Assembly: GCF_017591425.1 (NCBI RefSeq) | Contig: NW_024464918.1 | Span: 21,480,001-21,544,000, forward strand | DNA: 64,000 nucleotides | Direction of reading: 5' to 3' | Source: Ochotona curzoniae | Lineage: Eukaryota; Chordata; Mammalia; Lagomorpha; Ochotonidae | The notes under the pieces: generated by a model | What the model saw: the letters and a program-made list of their open reading frames with translations, nothing else | What the model was told of the DNA's origin: nothing | The model's database searches: none | Program-made: the position numbers and the translations under genes | Part shown: in pieces, positions 34,706 through 46,855 of the stretch | Layout: every line of letters begins with the position of its first letter | Position numbering within the stretch: the first letter of the stretch is position 1

Positions 34706-37700
34706 TATATTTACTAGACACAGGTGCCGAGGGCTTACAAATGAAACAGATACCAGTGTCTTCCTCCAAGGAACCTGCATTCGAGGGGAGGAGGCAGACA
34801 GGAGGTCAGTTGAAGTACGGCCATAGGGCACAGCAGAGCAGAGGGAAGAGAGCCAGGAAGGGTCAGGTGGGCACTGCTGGCTGACACACACCCCCAACTC
34901 TACAAAGCAAGCACATAATGGGGTGTTCCATTCAGGGTTGTAGAGCCAAGTGCATGTGCTGGCATGGGAGGTCGGCCCATCAGCTCAGCATCACCTGTCC
35001 CATAAGGCTGCAGAATCAGAGAGGCAGACTCACGCCAGGCTCTGTGCACCTGCTTCAGAGTCGCCAATGCACACCCAAAGGCCCATGGAGAGGCAAGGAC
35101 TGGTCACCGAGGCCTCGCCTGGGGCTGTCCAGTGCCGAAATGAGGGCACCTTGTCCTGCCCAGCCGGCCTCCCCATCCAAGGGCAGCTGGCTCAGCTGTG
35201 TGACTCCCACACAGCCAACAAGGGCAGGCAAGTCAGCAGCAGGGGGTTGCTTCCGAGAATAAAAACCCAGCATTCTGGGAGGAGAGAGAAGAAAGGTACA
35301 CTCGTGAGTCATCTAAAAATACCTGGCCGTGAAGGACACAAGGGCTTGAGAACACAGCAGCCTGCTCCTGGGAGTGCTGGTGACAATCGCGGGTCCCAAT
35401 GGAATGGGAAGTCCAGGGACACAGGGTGATGGAGGACAGCACTGCAGGCAGGCAGAGCCCCGTGGGACGAGAAGTGCCTGTTTGGAATTGGGGTGGGAGG
35501 CTAGGGAGGCAGCCATACCTCTGTCCTTAGCGGTGCCAGCGGGGAAGCCTAGAGCCAGCTGCCCTTCTCCTGGACTCCAGGCCCTGGGGTGTGCAGATCC
35601 CGCACATTCGCCATGGCCTTCATCCATTCCACAGGACTGAGTGATGCAGTGACGTCACACAGTGGCCTTCCTAGGAGCCAGGCCAGATCCATCTTCCCTC
35701 TGCTACTTTCTGAAAACCACTCTGTCCGATCTGCTGGGGCTGCTGCAACCTCCCTGCAGGCATCCCTGCACTTGCGGGCTTGCAATCCCACAGCCTTTCC
35801 AGGAGGACAGCATTCAGAGCAAAGCAGCAACAGAGGACGGCCTGTATTCCAATAGCCACTTCTGGCGCATCCCAGGATCCTCTGCAGCTCTGTCAGCAGG
35901 TGCACAGAGGCACCCTGAGGACGGAGGCTGCTGCATGGCTACCGGCCACTGTGCGGTCAAGGCAATGCCCCATTCTCCCACACCCTCCTCACTGGTGCCA
36001 CAGAACAAGACCCCAAGCACTGCAGACAGCCGCCTGGAGGACCAGCAAGCACAGACCGAATGGAGGCATGGGTCACCGATGGCCGGAAGTGAGCACTAAC
36101 ATGGCTGGTGCTTGCCACCAGCCTTGTACAGATTTTCCATGGAGCAGGTGCTCCAAGCCTGCGGAACCCGGGTCTGTCAGCAGATGTAACCACAGAGGGG
36201 ACAGGGACGGAACCAGGAGGAGCAGAGCTGGCATTCTCTGGATAACACTGGCCACAGATGCTGCCTTCCACTTCAGACAGAGAACCAGCCCCTAGTCTGA
36301 GAGGCCTTCCTTTCTGACCCCTCTGCCACCCACCTAACAGGGCCCAGGGCGGCAGAGGGGGAACCTACAGCCCCTGGCTCCGTGGGCTTTGTGCAGCAGC
36401 CCAGAGGGAAGCCAAGCACCCGGTCACGTGACCAGGAAACAGGTGCTTCCTCTTGGGAACAGCCACCGCCTCGTTGTCCTGAGCAGAGCCTGCTCTGAAC
36501 GCAGCAGGCCACTTTCCTCAGAGCCAAGATGGCACAGGAAGGCAGAGGGGCAGGAAGCAAGGGCGTGCCCGGCCAGCCCTGGGCCTAGCCCTGCGCTAGG
36601 TTGGGGGTGGAGGAAAAAGCCTTCGAGGGTCCTATGGACAGCAGGCAGAATTCCCTCCCTGCTGTGCCTCTGGGCTTGGGAGAGAACAGCTCTCCCTTCC
36701 CAGCTCCCCGCACCTCACTCTGGCCGTGCCGAGGCCAAGAGCGCTCTCACACTCCCTTCACCCTGAGCTGGAGGGTGCTGCCTACTGCCTCCATCTACCC
36801 CTCTTCTCCCCAAACTGGCTCTGGGCTCTGCTTCTCTGGCCTCTTATTCCATCCCCACACCCTGCAGGGAGCCATGAGTGGAGTGTCCCCAGTGGTCCAA
36901 GTGCTGTCCCCACCCCAGACCCCTGCTGGGCTCTGTCCCGTGTGTGGCGGGGGTCCCTCTGCTTTCTCCATCAGTGTTGGCCCAGCCCAGCCCCAATAAC
37001 CCAAGAACAAATGGCCTCATCCCGCAGGATTCCTTTCCATTTGAAGTGAGTATCCTTGCTTCTTCTGTGAGCAATAGTTCAGCCCGCTCTCAGGGAAGCC
37101 AGACAGTGGTGTGATGCTCTTAAAGGAAACCTGGCCATTTACTAATAGTCGCACTCTGATGCCCAAACACAGAGGGAGGAGCAATTTCAGCACATGGCAT
37201 CGCTAATTGCAGAGCCAAGCCAAAGACCAAAGTTCTAGACCTTTCCATGCACCTGCCATACCGCTGCCTCCCTATTAGTCAATTTACACAACACTTGTTC
37301 TGGAGGAGAAAGCTCTTAGGCGGCCATCAGCAAGCTGCTGCTCCAGCATGACCACATTCACACAGGGGCACAGCCATGAGCCTTCCTTCTCCCCTTGCAC
37401 TTGCAGCCCCGCTGGACTGTGGCATGCACTGCAGGCTGGGTCCATGACGCCGCTACGTATGGTTGGTCTGCCCCATGGAGTGGAGCTGGGAGATGTGTTC
37501 TTACAGTAAAAAAGGGGGGCCGTGCAAGAGTACAAGTTGCACTGCAAACACGCACCAAAGCTCCACTTGCATCACATCTGCTTAGACTCCAAAGCCAAAA
37601 AAGATGCATGGCCAGCTCCCGAACAAAGCCAGCCCTTCTCAGGGGAGCCGAAGGTTGCTCTCAGAAGGAACTTAAGATTCCCCAGCAAATGCTGCAAAGA

Positions 37701-40585
37701 GGGCAGGGGTGAAACGGAAGTATGAAGAACTTGCCACCCACTGCAACAAGGAAGGAAGGGCGGCAGACACGCTGTTGGGAGGTTCCTGTTCTGTGCCTGG
37801 TGCTCAGCTGTGTATTGCAGGCCTGACATCATGCTCACTGTCCCGCTGGAACCCTCCGGCACACATTCCCGACTGTGAGAGTTGGTGTTGGGATGCACCG
37901 CTGAGTCTGTGCCTGGGACCTGCAGCCCGAAGGGGCTGTCTCACTCTGTCAGTGCCGGTGGATGCAGAGCCAGCTAACAGTGCCGACTGTTACAGCTGCA
38001 GATGCACATGTCCTGAGCCTGGGACCCCAGGCTTGAAGGGACAGATGGGATCCTGGGCCCAAGCCCTCCCTGGCTGGCTGTGGATTTGGTGCTTGCTGAT
38101 TCCCTGGGCTCTGCTGGGCACTTCAACTCCTTGGATTGCCAGCGTTCTGCTGTCCAGGACTAGGTGGGAACAGGGCATCCAGGGGCTGCAGCGTGGCTGA
38201 ATCACAACTTCCAGGAAAGTCATTGGTGGACCCAGCAGGTGTCCATGGCTGCTGCAGCCACTGCACCACCTGCAGTGGCAGCTCCCTGGACACCACACGG
38301 CAGTTCTAGAGCCCAGAACATGCCCCCCCACATTCTGTGGGGCCCTCACAGCCTCTCCTGGACTGAGGGCTTCCTGATAACACAGGCAGCCAGATGTGGT
38401 GCCAGGGGGCTGGCATGCCAGGTCTCCCAGAGCCTCAAGCTCTTACTTCGTGTCTTTCTGGAAGCTCTGCCCTGGACCCCAGCTGCTCTCCCTGGGAGAA
38501 GCGCAAGTGGACCCAGGTGAGCAAGCCTCCCCCACCTCCAGGCGTCAAACCGGCTCGGCTTAGCAGGAATGGCCTTCATGGCCTTCGCCCAGAGCACTTC
38601 CCAGGCTGCAAATCCAGGAGGCCCAGCACAGGGCATTGGCGGTTTCTGGACATTGTTTGGGAGCTAGCTGTGGTGTAGTCACTCACGTTCCCCACCCCAC
38701 CCCTGCCGACCAGGAGCACCAGGGCCCTCGCCTCTCTTGTGGCAGTGCCAGAGACATAGGGCACAGACCGCAAAAGCTCTTGTTGAGCCAGAGCCCGGTG
38801 AGCCCCGGGCTGAGCTGCCCCAAGGGGCACAGGCTGCAGCTGGCTCGCTCGCAGGTGACAGCATGCTGCAAAGGCAGAGGCCGGGACAGCTGGTGTATGG
38901 CCAGGTCGGGATGCTGGAAAGTTCCTGCACTTTCTCAGATCTCAGGCCTAGGGAAGCCTGTCTGAGGCCCTTCCTCCCGCAGACGCAGGATGCCCACTGA
39001 TTTCTCTCTGAGGTTCAGCAGGAAGCAAGTGTCAGAGTCCCCCACAAACTGAGTTATTTTGTTTTCTCTGTCGGGAAATTCTAAACCAAGTCTGTCCAGC
39101 TTCCTCGCTTCTTCAGGTGATGGTGATAGGTGCATGAAGGGATCAGGATGGCAAGTCTGAGGGGGGAACAACATAGGGAGCTTGGCCCAAGAGGAGTGAG
39201 GGGAAGAGGCCTCCTCAGGAATGGGCTGGGAGCAGGACAGGGGATGGTGCAAGCAAAGCCACCTGGAACCGTGTGTGCCAGGACCTATGTGGGCATAGCA
39301 CATCTGGCGAGGGCATCGTCAAAAGTCGCAGTGGCTGCAAGGAGCTGCTGTTTTGTTCTCTTACAACAACAAGAACAAAAAAATGCCTTCCCATCTAATA
39401 TTTATTTTGCATTTGGAGTACCACTCTGATAGCCCCAGTCCCAAAGTGGCAGTGAAAATCTACAATTACTTGGCATACCAAGGTGTAAGCTTACACCACC
39501 AAACCAAGCACCATGCCTGGTACTCGTCTTCCAGGTGTTCCCCTGACCCTGTTCCATGAAAAGCTGGACCCGAACTTGGGGGGGGCTCTTGACCTTTGAT
39601 CTTCTTGCTCAGCCAAATCTGCCACAGAGCTGAGGGGAGGTGGGCTGGAGCAGAAGCAACCTCTAAACCAGAGACAGGCAGGGAAGCTGGGACAGCAGCA
39701 GACCCCTCGAGACCCGGGGAGAAAGTGGGTCCTGAACACAGCATCTGAGCCCCACCAGAAGCCAGGCCAGTCCAGGCTGGGCCACCACCCTGCAGCCCTG
39801 GCAAACCAATATCTGTCCCTGAGCGAAGAAGGCGTGTCTGGCTGCCAGCCCTGGGAGCCCTCAGCCCTAAAGGCCTAAGGTGCGCGTGGCAGCCAAGACA
39901 AGGTTTGTTCACTCCAAGTGCACCGAGTGTCCGAGGCGCGGGGCAGAGGAGGCTCCTATCACACAAGCCCTGATTTCCTCACCGCTGCTCACCCAGCCAA
40001 GCTCCTCTGCAACAGCTCAGCCTCCCCTGCCCAGCAGCTCCGAATCATCAGAGGCCCAGGGGGTCCAGGCCAATCAGTGACAAGACAGTCAATGTTTTGG
40101 GAAATCATCAGCTCGGGCAGAGGTGGCCCATGAGCCCCCAGACAGCACCAGGCAGCACACACTTGTGTCCAGGTGGGTCCACTTCCTCCAAGACCAAGGC
40201 CCGCACGGGGGCAGAGCAGGCTGCTAAGCCAAGCACAGCCGTCTGGCTTTCACACATCATCTCCTGGGGTCAGACCATGTCTGTCCACGCAGGCCAGATG
40301 GTGGGGGCTGGCAAGGTCGCCCATGGCCACACGGAGGAGGGAGGGCAGAGGCTGGTCCTTACAGTGACTGGAGCCCCTGGGTGCCGACGGCGCCGAGCAG
40401 CAGGGGAGGCAGTCCTCTGTCCCCTCGGGCACTGGGCACCAGCTGAAGGCCACACAGACATTTCATGCCTTCAGTTGTGCTGTCCGAAAGTAAGGTGTCC
40501 TAACACACGTGTGGATCTGGACCGGTCCTCGTCCAGTCTGGCCCTCCTGACCTTCACCTTGGAGGCATGAAGCAGCCTGGAAGAT
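34706..40585. other. Intergenic, no gene found
   Basis: This is GC-rich, largely unique-looking sequence without recognisable coding exons, RNA genes or strong repeats. A perfect palindromic CRE (TGACGTCA) is at 35650-35657. The numerous open frames of 60-170 residues on both strands are expected from stop-poor GC-rich DNA. Confidence 0.6.
35650..35657. promoter_or_regulatory. Perfect CRE palindrome TGACGTCA
   Basis: This is a full 8-bp CREB/ATF consensus in CAGTGACGTCACACAG. The CpG-containing full site is rare by chance in methylated mammalian DNA, but there is no adjacent TATA box, CpG island or transcript evidence. Confidence 0.35.
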
Positions 40586-40620
40586 TCTCTCTCTCTCTCT
40601 GTGTATGTGTGTGTATATAT
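40586..40620. repeat. (CT)n/(GT)n/(AT)n compound microsatellite
   Basis: TCTCTCTCTCTCTCT is followed by GTGTATGTGTGTGTATATAT. It sits immediately 5' of the L1 remnant. Confidence 0.9.
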
Positions 40621-40629
40621 CTTCATCTA

Positions 40630-41625
40630 AACCTTTCAAAAAGAACCCCAGGCACAAGAAATGCACAGGTAACAAAAGCAAAAACTAGACAACGGGGACT
40701 TTTATCAAACTTGGAAAGTCTTGCACAGGAAAGGGAATGATCCATAGAGTGAGGAAGCAACCAAAAATATGGGGGAAAAACATGACAAGCTACTTATCCG
40801 AACAAGGATTAGCATCGAGGGCATATCAGAAACAAAAAGCAGTAACAAAAAAAAACCAGTTGAGAAGCAAGCAAAGGACTTCAATAGTCAGTTCTCAAAA
40901 GAAGCAACGCGAGTGACCACAAATACATGTGCAGTGTCCCATGTCATTAGTCATCGGGAAAATGCAAATGAGAACCACCACGAGCTGGCCCCCCTAGTCC
41001 ATCAGGTCCGTCAGAACTCCGGGAATGACACACGCCAGTGAGAGGGGCCCGCTCAAACACGGCTGCTTGGAACGGGAGCTAGTGCAGCCAACGTGGAGAA
41101 CAGCATGAAGGCTTCTAATAAAACCAGCAGCCTTGCCATATGACCCAGCAATCCACTGCCAAGTGTACACCCAGCAGACTTGAACACAATCCAGCAGGTG
41201 CCCACACCGCTCTCCACAGTAGCCAGAATCTGGAAGCAACCGTGGCCGTCCTCAGATGAGCAGAGAAAGACAATGGTGCACACATATACCATGGAATGTC
41301 ATTCAGCTGCAAATTAAGAATGAAACTCTACCACTTCCAGCAAGAGACGTGGCAACTGGAGCACATCATGTTGGCTGAAATAAGCTGGACTCAGAAAGAC
41401 AAATGCCACATTTCTTTCATATATGTCGGAGCCAAAATGTAAAAACAAACAAAAAAAGCTCAAATACAAAGAAGAAACACCTGTGTAGCTGCATTGCTAA
41501 CACAGTTTTGCCAAATTTTGTTGTTTTTGTTCTTCAAACAAACCATGATTAATGACACACTGTTGTAGTTTCAATGACTTGTGATGATTTGGAAATTTAC
41601 CGTGTATAAGCAAAAACGGAAAGCC
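40630..41625 (+). mobile_element. Decayed L1 retrotransposon, 3' end of ORF2 and 3' UTR
   Basis: The sequence follows the L1 ORF2 C-terminal order: CACAGGTAACAAAAGC (about 40664), TTCTCAAAAGAAGCAACGC, GTCATTAGTCATCGGGAAAATG and CAAATGAGAACCACCACGAG (about 40890-40985), TGACCCAGCAATCCACTGCC (about 41140), a GAATCTGGAAGCAACC block, ACCATGGAATGTCATTCAGC (about 41289), GAAATAAGCTGGACTCAGAAAGACAAATG, then a lagomorph-type AT-rich 3' UTR to about 41625. Frames are broken. It is better preserved than the L1 at 28300. Confidence 0.9.
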
Positions 41626-41651
41626 AACAGCAGGTCTCTGACAGCTGGACC

Positions 41652-41753
41652 ACTCTGAGGTCCCGGGGTCAGGCCGTCCACGTGGACTCTGAGGCCCCAG
41701 GGTCAGGCCGTCCACGTGGACTCTGAGGTCCCGGGGTCAGGTCGTCCACGTAG
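41652..41753. repeat. 34-bp minisatellite, 3 copies
   Basis: The unit starts ACTCTGAGGTCCCGGGGTCA and ends CCGTCCACGTGG. Copies begin at 41652, 41686 and 41720 with one to three differences each. It is CpG-bearing and lies directly 3' of the L1 remnant. Each unit carries the E-box-like CACGTG core (CCACGTGG), with the third copy changed to CACGTAGG. Confidence 0.95.
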
Positions 41754-42480
41754 GACGGCAGACAGAAGCTGCCAGCCCGTAATCGGGCTTCCCCCGTGAC
41801 CACCCTGCCCAGGGTTCCCACTGTGTGCCTTGTCCCAAAGGGCATGGCAATGAGATGCCAGCGGGCATGAGCTGCAGGGCAAGGTCAGTCCAGCAATGCC
41901 ACCAGCCAGGACCTCTCCTTCGTGCACTCCACGGCAGCCCTCACCACCGGACCATGAACCTGACCTCGCCACACAAGTCTAACACATTGAATTCTGACGC
42001 CTCCGGTGAGGGAAATGGCCTGGGCGGTTGTCGGATCAGAGACGCCTGACCTGAAATCTGACTTATCTTCTCCCAGGGGGCACTGCCCAGTGGCTCAGAG
42101 AGGCAGACCTGGCCAGGGCCAGCCCACCACATGGACAAGCTCTTCCTAGATCAGGCGCATTCAGGTGGTATGGCACAGAGGCGAGCTCGTCCTGACAACG
42201 CATGAAGCCATTAGTGTGGCTGGCTGAGCGAACCTTTCTCTCCGCACAGACAGAACCCTCACACTCCGTGGAAATTGTGAGCCACGTGGCTCTAAGGCAC
42301 TTCTGACCCCACTGCCCAAGGCCTAGGAGCCACTATAGGCCCCTGGACAACTTCCAGGCCCGGGACCCTGAGCTACAGCCACCCTGCGCTTGGAGTTCAG
42401 CCTTGGATTGCGACATTAAACCCCTGATGGAGCTGATTAGGTGTGCACAAGCCAACATCAACGTGTCTTTGGAAAATGCA
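41754..42480. other. Intergenic, no gene found
   Basis: This is unique-looking GC-rich sequence between the L1-associated minisatellite and the intact CSINE. No coding or repeat feature is recognised. Confidence 0.6.
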
Positions 42481-42491
42481 ATTAAAAATTA
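42481..42491. repeat. Target-site duplication, left copy
   Basis: ATTAAAAATTA is repeated exactly at 42827-42837 on the other side of the CSINE. The TTAAAA core fits L1 endonuclease preference. Confidence 0.92.
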
Positions 42492-42826
42492 ATTTGGGAG
42501 CCCAGCGTGATAGCCTAGTGGCTAAAGTCCTTACCTTGCACGCACTGAGATCTCACGTAGATGCCAGTTCTAATCCCAGAAGCTCTGCTTCCCATCCAGC
42601 TCCCTGCTTGTGGCCTAGGAAAGCAGTCAAGCATGATCCAAAGCCTTGAGACCCTGCACCCTTGTGGGAGACCCAGAAGTGGCTCCTGGCTTCAGATCGG
42701 CTCAGCTCTGGCCATTGTGGTCACTTGGGGAGTGAATCATCAAATGGAAGATCTTCCTCTCTGTTTTTCCTCCTCTCTGTATATCTGGCTTTCTAAAAAA
42801 ACAAAACAAAACAAAAACAGTACACT
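42492..42826 (+). mobile_element. Full-length young CSINE with target-site duplication
   Basis: This is a complete forward C-type SINE. The RNA polymerase III A box TAGCCTAGTGG (42511-42521) matches the consensus, and the B box AGTTCTAATCC (42566-42576) is near consensus. The body follows the family order (CTCCCTGCTTGTGGCCTAGG, TGTGGGAGACCCAGAAGTGG, CACTTGGGGAGTGAATCATC, CTCTGTATATCTGGCTTTC) and ends in an A-rich tail with AAAAC units. It is flanked by perfect 11-bp direct repeats ATTAAAAATTA (42481-42491 and 42827-42837), the signature of L1-machinery insertion. The CCCAGCGTGATAGCC head and the CTGTATATC motif are what I associate with pika CSINEs. Confidence 0.95.
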
Positions 42827-42837
42827 ATTAAAAATTA
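42827..42837. repeat. Target-site duplication, right copy
   Basis: This is an exact match of 42481-42491, at the end of the A-rich SINE tail. Confidence 0.92.
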
Positions 42838-45800
42838 TGCATAGATTTTAAAGTTTCTGCACAAAAATGAACTCATCTTTTTTGCTCAGTTTCATGTTCG
42901 CTCCTCAACTGCCCACAAGACTAGAGGCCACACTAGGTTGCAGCCATGAGCCAGGGACACAGCTCCTCAGGTCTCAGTGACAAGAACTCAACAGCCAGAG
43001 CCATCCCTGCCACCCCCAGGGTCTGCTCGACCAGGACGCTGGCACCAACGGGGCACCTGGGCGACTTGCTCACCAGGCTAGACACCCGCCTTCCTGGGAG
43101 CTCCCCAAAGCCTCCGTGCACTGACCGGGCACTTAGGGAGCCAACTTCCCCCTCTGGCTATGGACATGAGTGGGAAAGCAGGGTGACGTGCCACCCTAGG
43201 CCGGCTGGGTGCCCCAGTCCACCTGAACTTACCCTGAGCACCGGTCGAGGCCCGCCCCACGCCAGACACAGCTCACGTGTTCCTGCATGACCAGTTGCCC
43301 ACTGTTACAGGTGGGCGTCATGGGCTGTCTGGGAGACGGCTGAGAGAGGACGTGCCTTGTGGAGGCCACTGACCCAACGGCAGGGAGAGCCAAGATTCCG
43401 CACAGGGTACCGCTCGCTCCAGAGCTGGACCCCGAAGCTCCAGAGTCATGGGTTTGGAAATGGCTGTCTGGAAACTAAACTCCAGGTAAGACAGAGTGCT
43501 GGTGTTGGTGGATTTTAGACTCCAGCACTGTGCATACCACAGACAGCCTTGAGGGGAGCAAGCTCTGTGACCCCTCACCGCCCAGCCTTGTCTGCTGAGG
43601 AGCTGGGGCTAACTGGCAGCCACTCCAGACCAGGGTGTGGGGGAGGAAGGGAGCATGGGTTGTGGCTGGTGAGCAGGGCCGCTCCCTGCAGCTGTCCTGC
43701 CGACTCTCAGGCAGTCCTGGCGCGGGCCCTACTCTCTGCACCTGCTCCCCCTCAGACCCAGCCCAGCCCTCCTCATCCCTGCCATGAGGGCAGAGACCCA
43801 CCTGTGCGAGACTGAGTCTAATTATCCCTTCAGCTGAGGGGCTGGGGGAGCGCTCCTGCAAGGCTGGTGTTGAAAGGCTTTCAGTTATTTGAGGTTTGCT
43901 GAGCGCCCTGGCGCAGCGCACAGCTTTTATAAATTACTCAGAGTGAGGGCCGCAACGCTGCCAGGGAGCAGGGCAGGGCTCCCGGGAGCCTCGCGCACGC
44001 ACCTATCATTGCTGTTAATGGGGCCGGGCTGTGCGGCTGCTTCTGGCCGCAGCACACGCCACAAGTCTGGCACTTAGCATTCATTCAGCGCCTCTCCGCT
44101 CCCTGCCCACCCAGGAGTGCCGGGCCCCGGTGAAACGCGCCACGAGTTCTTCCCAGTGATGCTTGTGGCTGGAGCGGAAACCACCAGCCAAGTGCTCTGA
44201 CGTGAACCGCTTCTCGGAGTGGAGATGGGGACGTTAGGAGAGTCCCACAGCATCTACGCTGTGCCACATGAGACGTCACAAGGGAACGCGGCCACGAGCC
44301 CAGGAAGCCACCTGCCACATGCAGAGGCCAGAGGGTAGATGGGGGTGACGCTTGGAGTCCTCACCCCGTTCTGCTGGGTGATGGGGCTGAACTGCAGTTA
44401 GCTGTGCCAAAGACCCCCGAGGGAGACCCATGGAGGGACCACAGCCCTCGCAGCATGCACAGCAGCAAGGTGGCAGAAGGAAGCCTTCTGGAACATTCTC
44501 AGGACACCATGGCACATGTCCTGCTGGATAGAGATGCTATGGAGGAGGCCCAAGGACAGAGTGGGAGATGCTACCTGCCTCCAGGGAGCCTGTGCTTTAG
44601 TGTGGGCACAACTCCAGGGCCGGGCCAGAGTACCATGTGCCAGTTAGGGCCCAGCCCCTGAGTGCGGTCATGGAGAACGGCCCCTAGCCACAGTCGGCCT
44701 GGAGGACACAGGAGCCCGGGGCCTTAGGGAAGCTGCTAGGTTTTCTTGGAAGAAGGCAAGAGTGCAGTGAAGCCTGCAGGCCTGCCCTCCCTTAAGAGGT
44801 GGACAAGGAGATGTGGTGCCCCCCTCCTCCGTCCAGTTGGAAGGATTCAGTGGCGAAGGTGCCCACACCTCCCGTCAGACTGCCCGGGGTCCAGCTCTGC
44901 TCCCCATTCCAGCTTTGTGTTGATACACTGCTGGTGACATGAGGATTGCTGTCAAACGCGGCGGGGATTGCAACAAGTTAGCAAGCAGTGGCCGCCCAGT
45001 AACAGGTGTGACTTGGGAAGAGCTCAGTTGGGCATGTGGGAGGCCCCTGGCGGCCATGAGGCTACTGTGCCCTGGACATAGAGCCCACGAGGGTCTGAGG
45101 GGGTGCTGCCTCCTGCCAGTCCCTCGCATGTCTCACTGGTGTCCCCAGATAAACGCAGGTCCACAGGGTACATGTTTGAGCCCCAACAATCTCATGGACT
45201 TTGATTTTACCAGTGGCACCCTGAAGCCCAGAGCCGTGGCTCGGGATTTGCTGAGGTCACTGTTGCTGGTGTAGCTGTACCCAGGTGCCCCACTGATGTC
45301 TCAAGTGAATCTGCCTCCAGTTCTTGGCAGCACTTTCCTAGGGCAATAGTGAAAGTGGCCTCAAAGCCACTCAGCCAGGGAACCCAGTGACCGTTAGCAG
45401 GGCCACTGGCCAGGGATAGTGAGAGGCTGACTCCTGGTGCCCTGGCACTGTCCAGTGCTCTACTGATCGCTGTGTCTCCGGGCCTGAGACAGAGATGAGC
45501 AGACACGGGTGGCCGGGAAAGCATGGCTGTCGCCTGCAGGCAGGGACATGCATGACAGCATGAACAACAGATGCCTGCCCTGGACCCAGGCAGTGAGGCG
45601 CTGTGAGAGCAAGGGCCAGCACAGGCAGCGTGGGCGCCCGTGCCGGGGAGCTGTCCTGTCATTGCTGCATCTCTTTTTCCAGTCATACTAACATGAGAAA
45701 ATTGGGGTTCAAACACAGAATTTATCTTTCAGGTCCACGTCAAGGCTGGCTAAAAATAGCCCCACATAGACAACAGCAGGTCATAGACCCGAAACAAATG

Positions 45801-46110
45801 GAATGGCCAGCCTCCTCCGATTAGCACTCCTCAAGGAAACCATCTGACACCAGAGACAGCGTGGGTCGGGACTGCACAGCGCTGCTGCTGTCACATGGGA
45901 GGACACACAGCTGGCGACAGAGGCAGGTGCACCCTCCCTGCCCCCCGCCCCCAATTCCTGGAGTGCTGTCACCTTCATCATGCCAGCACGTCCCAGCGAG
46001 GCAGACGGGACAGGAGGTGAAAACACCAAGCCTGATGTGAGCCAGGGACAGTGCTCTGGTTTATTTCCTTGTACACAAAGTTTTCTCCAGAGAACTGGCC
46101 ACCAGCTTCG
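42838..46110. other. Intergenic, no gene found
   Basis: This is GC-rich unique-looking sequence. The part at 43880-44110 has a TATA-like motif (CTTTTATAAATTACTC, about 43923) followed by CpG-containing sequence and ATTCATTCAG, and is a weak promoter/enhancer candidate. No coding exon is recognised. Confidence 0.58.
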
Positions 46111-46111
46111 C

Positions 46112-46432
46112 ATTTTTAAATATGTATTTATATCTATGTAGATATAGATAGATACACATATATTTAAAAGGTAGAGTTCCATGGGGAGAGAAAGGTATTT
46201 TCCACCAGCTGCCCTAGGTGGGCACAATGACTGGGACAGGGCCAGGCTGAAGCCAGGAGCCTAGGACTCAATCCTGGCCTTCCACGTAGTGCAGGAGCCC
46301 CAGCACTTGGTCCATCCTCCGCTGCTTTTCCCAGGTGCGTCAGCAGGGAGCTGGATGGGAAGTGGAGCAGCCGGACTCACGCAGGCATTCTCATACAGGA
46401 TGTTAGCGCTGCTGGAGACCACGCCTCACCGG
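46112..46432 (-). mobile_element. Lagomorph CSINE
   Basis: This reverse-oriented CSINE runs from its tail complement (ATTTTTAAATATGTATTTAT..., with an expanded TATA/GATA-type simple repeat to about 46165) through AAAGGTAGAGTTCC, GAAGCCAGGAGCC, TCCGCTGCTTTTCCCAGGTGCG and AGCAGGGAGCTGGATGGGAAG, to a decayed head complement ending near ACGCCTCACC. Confidence 0.85.
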
Positions 46433-46700
46433 AAGCCGAAAGAGCGGGAGGGACACAGGTGCACGAGAGAGGCATTTCAGAGCCTCTTTCTGCTGGTGCT
46501 CAGGAGACCCTCCAGGCAGACCCCTCCCCACACACAATGTCCATCAGGAGAGCTACACTGTCAGAGCTAGAAGGAGAAAAGGGGTGTGTGCCACCCCAGG
46601 GATCCGTGGATACAAGCTGGGACTCATTGTTTTCATAAATCCTGGTGCTCACATGAGCTTCCGGGAGAGCATGGGCCTCCTCAGACCTCTCCCATGAGAA

Positions 46701-46855
46701 GCTACCACTGACTGCCTCCCACAAGTGCACGTCAGCAGGAAGCTGGGGTTGTGAGCAAAGGTAGGACTCGAACCCATGCTCTCTGACGGAAAGGCATCCC
46801 AAGCATCCCAGGCATCTCCCCGGCATGTAACACTGCCCGAGCCCCAGCACTGAGC
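46701..46855 (-). mobile_element. CSINE fragment with perfect B box
   Basis: This is the reverse-oriented 5' half of a CSINE: GACTGCCTCCCACAAGTGCA, CGTCAGCAGGAAGCTGGGG, then GGACTCGAACC (46764-46774), which is the exact complement of the polymerase III B box GGTTCGAGTCC, and a diverged head. The 3' half is missing or unrecognisable. Confidence 0.75.
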
